Below are positions 3,930 through 6,863 of a stretch of 6,863 nt of DNA, piece by piece; position 1 is the first letter of the stretch, and every line of letters starts with the position of its first letter. Both the position numbers and the translations under genes were made by a program. The notes below the pieces were generated by a model, which was given only the letters and a program-made list of their open reading frames with translations, had not been told where the DNA came from and did not search any database. The stretch is taken from contig WALH01000080.1 in assembly GCA_015522935.1 (NCBI GenBank), forward strand, positions 1 to 6,863, given 5' to 3'. This DNA is from DHVE2 group archaeon. GTDB lineage: Archaea; Thermoplasmatota; Thermoplasmata; Thermoplasmatales; Aciduliprofundaceae.

Positions 3930-6461
3930 ATGACCAGAAAATACCTGAAGAATCGGGAGAGAATTCTTCTTCATCTTTCCAAGTTCAGGGGAGATATAAA
4001 CCATTTTAATGCACCTTACTCCATCACCCAGGATGGCATTGCGGAAACAATCGGAATAGGAAGAAATAACATACCGCGGGAGATTAAAAGACTCGTGGAT
4101 GAAAATTTGGTTATCTCACAAAAAGCAAGAGTGGCGGGATTCAAAAATAGACGAACTGTATACTTCCTCACCAACAAGGGTATTATGGAAGCGAAAAGGA
4201 TAAAGGAGAATGTTGATAGTTTGTACGTAAAAGTTGTAGATTTCTCAGGTAAAGTAAGAACAATCATGCTCAAGGAAGTTTCTAAAATTTATGGAATTGA
4301 GCTCATAACTGCAGCTATAAATTTAGAGAGCAATTTAACTCTTGATTTAGTAAAGCTTATGAGGAAAAACGGAAGGAGAGTTCATTATATTGAGGAAAAT
4401 TTTGCTGTGAGAAGGTTGTATGGACGCAATAAAGAGCTTCAAAAGATGATCCAGTGGATATCCTCCGATAAGAGAATACTTGTTATTGGGGGTCTCTCTG
4501 GCATAGGAAAAACTACACTTGTACTGAAATTTGTCAAGGATCATCTGAAGGATAGAGATGTGTTTTTCATCAGACTTGATAAATATAAAGATGTCATTGA
4601 TGTCCTGCACCAATTTGCGGAATTCTTCTCCAAGATGGGCTACCCCAAACTGGAAAAATACATGCGAACTCATGGAAGATTCTTAGATTTTGAGATGAAC
4701 ATCAGTAATGCCCTTCTTATAATAAAAGAAACATGCTCGGATGAAATACTGATATTCGACAATGTTGAGGATGCACAACCCAAGGTAAAAGCATTCATTC
4801 AGAAATTTCTCGATAGCATGGAAAAGAACTGCAAAATTATACTTGTAGGTATAGGGGCAGACAAGTTAATCAGGCCAACTATGCTTGGAAAGACGAGCGA
4901 AATATACCTTTCAGAGCTTGATGATGAAAATGCTCTTCAAATGCTTCGTGATGAGGGAGTTCCGGATGAGGTGGCTTTTAAAATAATCTCTAAGTACGGG
5001 GGTGTGCCAATAATTCTTGAACTTGCCAAGAGTGGTGATCGCAGAACTATAAGAAAATTCCTGTTTGAGGGCATTCTCAATAATCTCAGCAAGGATGAGA
5101 GGATGGCGGTGGAATTTGCCAGCGTTTTCAGGAGAGAATTCAAAATGAACGCTCTTCTCCTCAATAATGTTGAGTACTCTGTTATATATTCCCTGATTAA
5201 GAAGAATATTCTGAAGGAAATGGAATACGAAGTTTTCACTTTGCATCGGATGTTGAGAAATTTCATATATGATAGACTTCCCATATCTAAAAAAAGAGAA
5301 TATCATCTCATTGCAGCCAGATATTTTCTGGATGAGGGAAATATATTAGAAGCTGTTTATCACTATGTGAGAGGTGAAAAATATCTACGTGCAAATATGC
5401 TTTTAGCGGAAAATTACGAGAAATATTTATTTAGTCACAGTGGTGAAATAAGACAAATTGCACTTGAAATTCTCAATTCCTATGCGGATGTTACAGAGGA
5501 CCACGAGTGGCTTCTTTACGGGATAATTGGAGATACCTACAAAATATCAGGTGAATGGGAGAAGGCGATAGAAAATTACAGAAGAGCAAGGGAATTATCA
5601 TTCAGTAAAGATTTTGATTTTATGGCAACTGTATCATGGAAACTTGCAGAAATTTACGGAAAGCAGGGTAATGCGGAGAGGGGATTGGATATACTGAAAG
5701 AAGATTTAAAATATGAATCTCATATAATTGATCGTAAAATTCTGGCATGGATATATTACATAATGGGGAATCTCCATCTGCATTACGGTAATTATAACGA
5801 AGCACAGGATACATTTATGAAGTCTCTTAGTATTGGAGAAAAATTATACGATCCGGAGGTAGTGGGCTATTCATATATAGGGCTTGGTAGAATTTTCCAT
5901 AAAAGCGGTGATTACGAAATTGCCTTGGAAAACTTCATTAAAGCTAAAGAAATATTTGATGATGTTGGCAGTGATTCTCTTGGAAATCTTTACGCAACAC
6001 TCAGCGTTGGAATTCTCTATTACGAACTGCTGGACTCAAAAGCAGAGAAATATTTGAAGGATGCTATAAGAATGGCTGAAAAGATTGGGGATAGATGGAG
6101 CTTAGGGGCAGCTTATCTCAACTATGCCAACTGGCTGATGTACAGGGACAATTATTCCATGGCGAGTAAGTATCTCTCAAATGCGGAAGGAATTGCAAAG
6201 AAGTTAAATGCAAGGGAAAAACTATTTCACGTGTATATCTCATGGGGATTTTATTATTCAGGCATCCAAAATGTGGAAAAATCAAAGGAATATTTTGATA
6301 GGGCTATAGAACTTGCCGCCGATATGAAATCGGAGCATTTGATCTTAGTGGCTGGTAGATATGCCATGAAGAACCTCAAGAAGTTTGATATTCCGGATAT
6401 AGAAAAATATGAAAAAATTGCCGAGGGAGAGATTAAAGTAGTTTCCATAGCCAAACTGTAA
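3930..6461 (+). CDS. Winged-helix STAND (NB-ARC-like) ATPase with C-terminal TPR array
   Basis: This 843-residue protein has three parts. Residues 10-95 are a winged helix: SITQDGIAETIGIGRNNIPR as the helix-turn-helix, then EIKRLVDENLVI and a wing ending in YFLTNKG. After a linker (about 96-160) comes a STAND NTPase domain: LYGRNKEL entry (163-170), P-loop GGLSGIGKTT (187-196), Walker B EILIFDNVED (272-281), sensor strand CKIILVG (301-307), and GGVPIILELA (357-366), equivalent to the GLPLAL motif of NB-ARC proteins. A second winged-helix-like arm follows (about 385-450). From about 525 to 815 there are around seven TPR-like repeats, for example GEWEKAIENYRRA, GNYNEAQDTFMKS, GDYEIALENFIKA and NVEKSKEYFDRAI. 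Such proteins (MalT/AfsR type) hold ADP when off and switch on with ATP when the repeat domain senses a ligand or partner. Here the DNA-binding N-terminus suggests a transcription regulator; the ligand is unknown. No membrane segment is visible. A defence role, as in some other STAND proteins, is possible but less likely given the winged helix. Confidence 0.9.
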   Translation: MTRKYLKNRERILLHLSKFRGDINHFNAPYSITQDGIAETIGIGRNNIPREIKRLVDENLVISQKARVAGFKNRRTVYFLTNKGIMEAKRIKENVDSLYVKVVDFSGKVRTIMLKEVSKIYGIELITAAINLESNLTLDLVKLMRKNGRRVHYIEENFAVRRLYGRNKELQKMIQWISSDKRILVIGGLSGIGKTTLVLKFVKDHLKDRDVFFIRLDKYKDVIDVLHQFAEFFSKMGYPKLEKYMRTHGRFLDFEMNISNALLIIKETCSDEILIFDNVEDAQPKVKAFIQKFLDSMEKNCKIILVGIGADKLIRPTMLGKTSEIYLSELDDENALQMLRDEGVPDEVAFKIISKYGGVPIILELAKSGDRRTIRKFLFEGILNNLSKDERMAVEFASVFRREFKMNALLLNNVEYSVIYSLIKKNILKEMEYEVFTLHRMLRNFIYDRLPISKKREYHLIAARYFLDEGNILEAVYHYVRGEKYLRANMLLAENYEKYLFSHSGEIRQIALEILNSYADVTEDHEWLLYGIIGDTYKISGEWEKAIENYRRARELSFSKDFDFMATVSWKLAEIYGKQGNAERGLDILKEDLKYESHIIDRKILAWIYYIMGNLHLHYGNYNEAQDTFMKSLSIGEKLYDPEVVGYSYIGLGRIFHKSGDYEIALENFIKAKEIFDDVGSDSLGNLYATLSVGILYYELLDSKAEKYLKDAIRMAEKIGDRWSLGAAYLNYANWLMYRDNYSMASKYLSNAEGIAKKLNAREKLFHVYISWGFYYSGIQNVEKSKEYFDRAIELAADMKSEHLILVAGRYAMKNLKKFDIPDIEKYEKIAEGEIKVVSIAKL
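6403..6417 (-). terminator. Possible U-rich terminator of the repeat-peptide gene
   Basis: On the minus strand, about 50-60 bases past the stop at 6466, TTTTTTCATATTTTT offers two T runs suited to archaeal termination. It lies inside the 3' end of the convergent STAND gene. Confidence 0.3.
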
Positions 6462-6465
6462 TATT

Positions 6466-6696
6466 TTATTGACCCCAAGGTGTGTCTCCCGGAGGATGAG
6501 GCCCATCAAGCGTTGATACAATAACCTGCCATGGCGTATCTCCCGGTGGATGAGGTCCTTCCGTGGATCCACCTGAAGCATCATCAAGAGGATTTGTATT
6601 CACAACATTCTTCACCACTCCACTGTGCACTGCTATTACTCCCATGGCAATCAATGCAATCCCTATGGCTATCCCAACAATAATTTTCCAGTTCAT
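6466..6696 (-). CDS. Small membrane-anchored or secreted protein with a duplicated GPHPPGDTPW peptide
   Basis: Counted from ATG at 6696 the product has 76 residues. Residues 3-23 are a hydrophobic segment (IIVGIAIGIALIAMGVIAV at its core) after a single Lys, so it is either a signal peptide or an N-terminal anchor with the rest outside the cell. A polar linker follows, then GPHPPGDTPW at 47-56 and again at 65-74, eighteen residues apart, and the protein ends GQ. The two copies differ at five of 30 bases, all synonymous. The start is chosen because AGGTGGTG (6701-6708) stands four bases before this ATG; a TTG at 6714 has no such support. A TATA box lies at 6731-6736. The gene converges on the STAND gene with four bases between stop codons. 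I do not recognise the family. The Pro/Trp-rich repeats could bind a partner, a polysaccharide or a metal through His, but no function can be assigned. Confidence 0.75.
   Translation of the reverse strand: MNWKIIVGIAIGIALIAMGVIAVHSGVVKNVVNTNPLDDASGGSTEGPHPPGDTPWQVIVSTLDGPHPPGDTPWGQ
6475..6558 (-). repeat. Two 30-base direct repeats encoding GPHPPGDTPW
   Basis: Copies at 6529-6558 and 6475-6504 are offset by 54 bases and match at 25 of 30 positions. Each mismatch is in a third codon position and leaves the peptide unchanged. Confidence 0.85.
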
Positions 6697-6700
6697 TTTA

Positions 6701-6708
6701 CACCACCT
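6701..6708 (-). promoter_or_regulatory. Ribosome binding site of the repeat-peptide gene
   Basis: AGGTGGTG on the minus strand lies four bases before ATG 6696 and decides this start over the upstream TTG at 6714. Confidence 0.55.
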
Positions 6709-6728
6709 AAACAACCAGTTTTTTGCTT

Positions 6729-6738
6729 GAATATAAGC
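6729..6738 (-). promoter_or_regulatory. TATA box of the repeat-peptide gene
   Basis: The minus strand reads GCTTATATTC, centred near 6733, predicting a transcription start about 6707. That leaves a short leader just containing the ribosome binding site. Confidence 0.5.
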
Positions 6739-6820
6739 TCATGGAGAGATTGCTATTTTTATCAATAATCATCCGAGTTTATTATTTTAGGTATTTTGCA
6801 GGAAATTATTGAGCATGCTC

Positions 6821-6863
6821 CCGAAAAATTTAAATAGGGCGGGGGGGGTAATCATGTGATATG
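6821..6863 (+). promoter_or_regulatory. Promoter with G-tract for a gene starting at the window's right edge
   Basis: CGAAAAATTTAAATA (6822-6836) is a strong archaeal BRE plus TATA box centred near 6833. It is followed by GGGC and a run of eight G (6841-6848). Transcription start is expected around 6857-6861, matching an ATG at 6861-6863, the last three bases of the window. An earlier ATG at 6854 is followed at once by TGA. The downstream gene is not visible, so the start codon is tentative. Confidence 0.5.

Noticed and set aside
6697..6714. TTG start at 6714 for the repeat-peptide gene
   Set aside because: ATG 6696 has a well placed AGGTGGTG, which lies inside the would-be extension.
1..6863. 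CRISPR arrays, insertion sequences, integrase sites
   Set aside because: No regularly spaced long direct repeats, transposase-like proteins or terminal inverted repeats were seen; the tRNA shows no duplicated 3' end nearby that would suggest an att site.

Overview
The window looks like a chromosomal segment of a euryarchaeon with moderate-to-low GC. Archaeal signs are: BRE/TATA promoters placed about 26 bases before start codons, with little or no leader; GGTGAT-type ribosome binding sites inside operons; an intact tRNA-Ser without encoded CCA; a short FtsZ-like GTPase next to a ribbon-helix-helix regulator; and a winged-helix STAND ATPase with TPRs. The overall flavour (AGA/AGG- and ATA-rich codons, many STAND regulators, N-glycosylation sequons in a secreted protein) fits Thermoplasmata or an Aciduliprofundum-like lineage. 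That placement is inference and was not searched.

Layout: (1) 1-989, minus: the 5' 329 codons of a secreted, sequon-rich protein that runs off the left edge. (2) 990-1085: divergent promoters. (3) 1086-1169, plus: tRNA-Ser(CGA), followed after only two bases by a dCTP deaminase/dUTPase-family gene (1172-1633). (4) 1639-2786, minus: an operon of a tandem-RHH DNA-binding protein and an FtsZ-like GTPase that lacks the usual C-terminal domain. (5) 2787-2973: a regulatory gap rich in palindromes. (6) 2974-3822, minus: corrinoid adenosyltransferase plus a small SCP2-domain protein. (7) 3823-3929: divergent leaderless promoters. (8) 3930-6461, plus: an 843-residue wHTH-STAND-TPR protein. (9) 6466-6696, minus: a 76-residue membrane-anchored protein with a duplicated GPHPPGDTPW peptide. 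(10) 6697-6863: its promoter, then a second promoter on the plus strand with an eight-G run leading to a start codon at the very end.

How the genes may work together: the RHH/FtsZ-like pair resembles in layout the haloarchaeal CdrS-FtsZ2 cell-division locus, though the FtsZ-like protein is much shorter and may not polymerise conventionally. The tRNA and nucleotide-pool gene probably share a transcript, and 3' processing of the tRNA would leave the mRNA with a two-base leader. The deaminase-family protein keeps the dUTPase-type Asp but has Gly where deaminases carry the catalytic Glu. The STAND protein and the repeat peptide converge with four bases between stops. A functional link between them is possible but unproven. 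No mobile element, CRISPR array or rRNA was seen.
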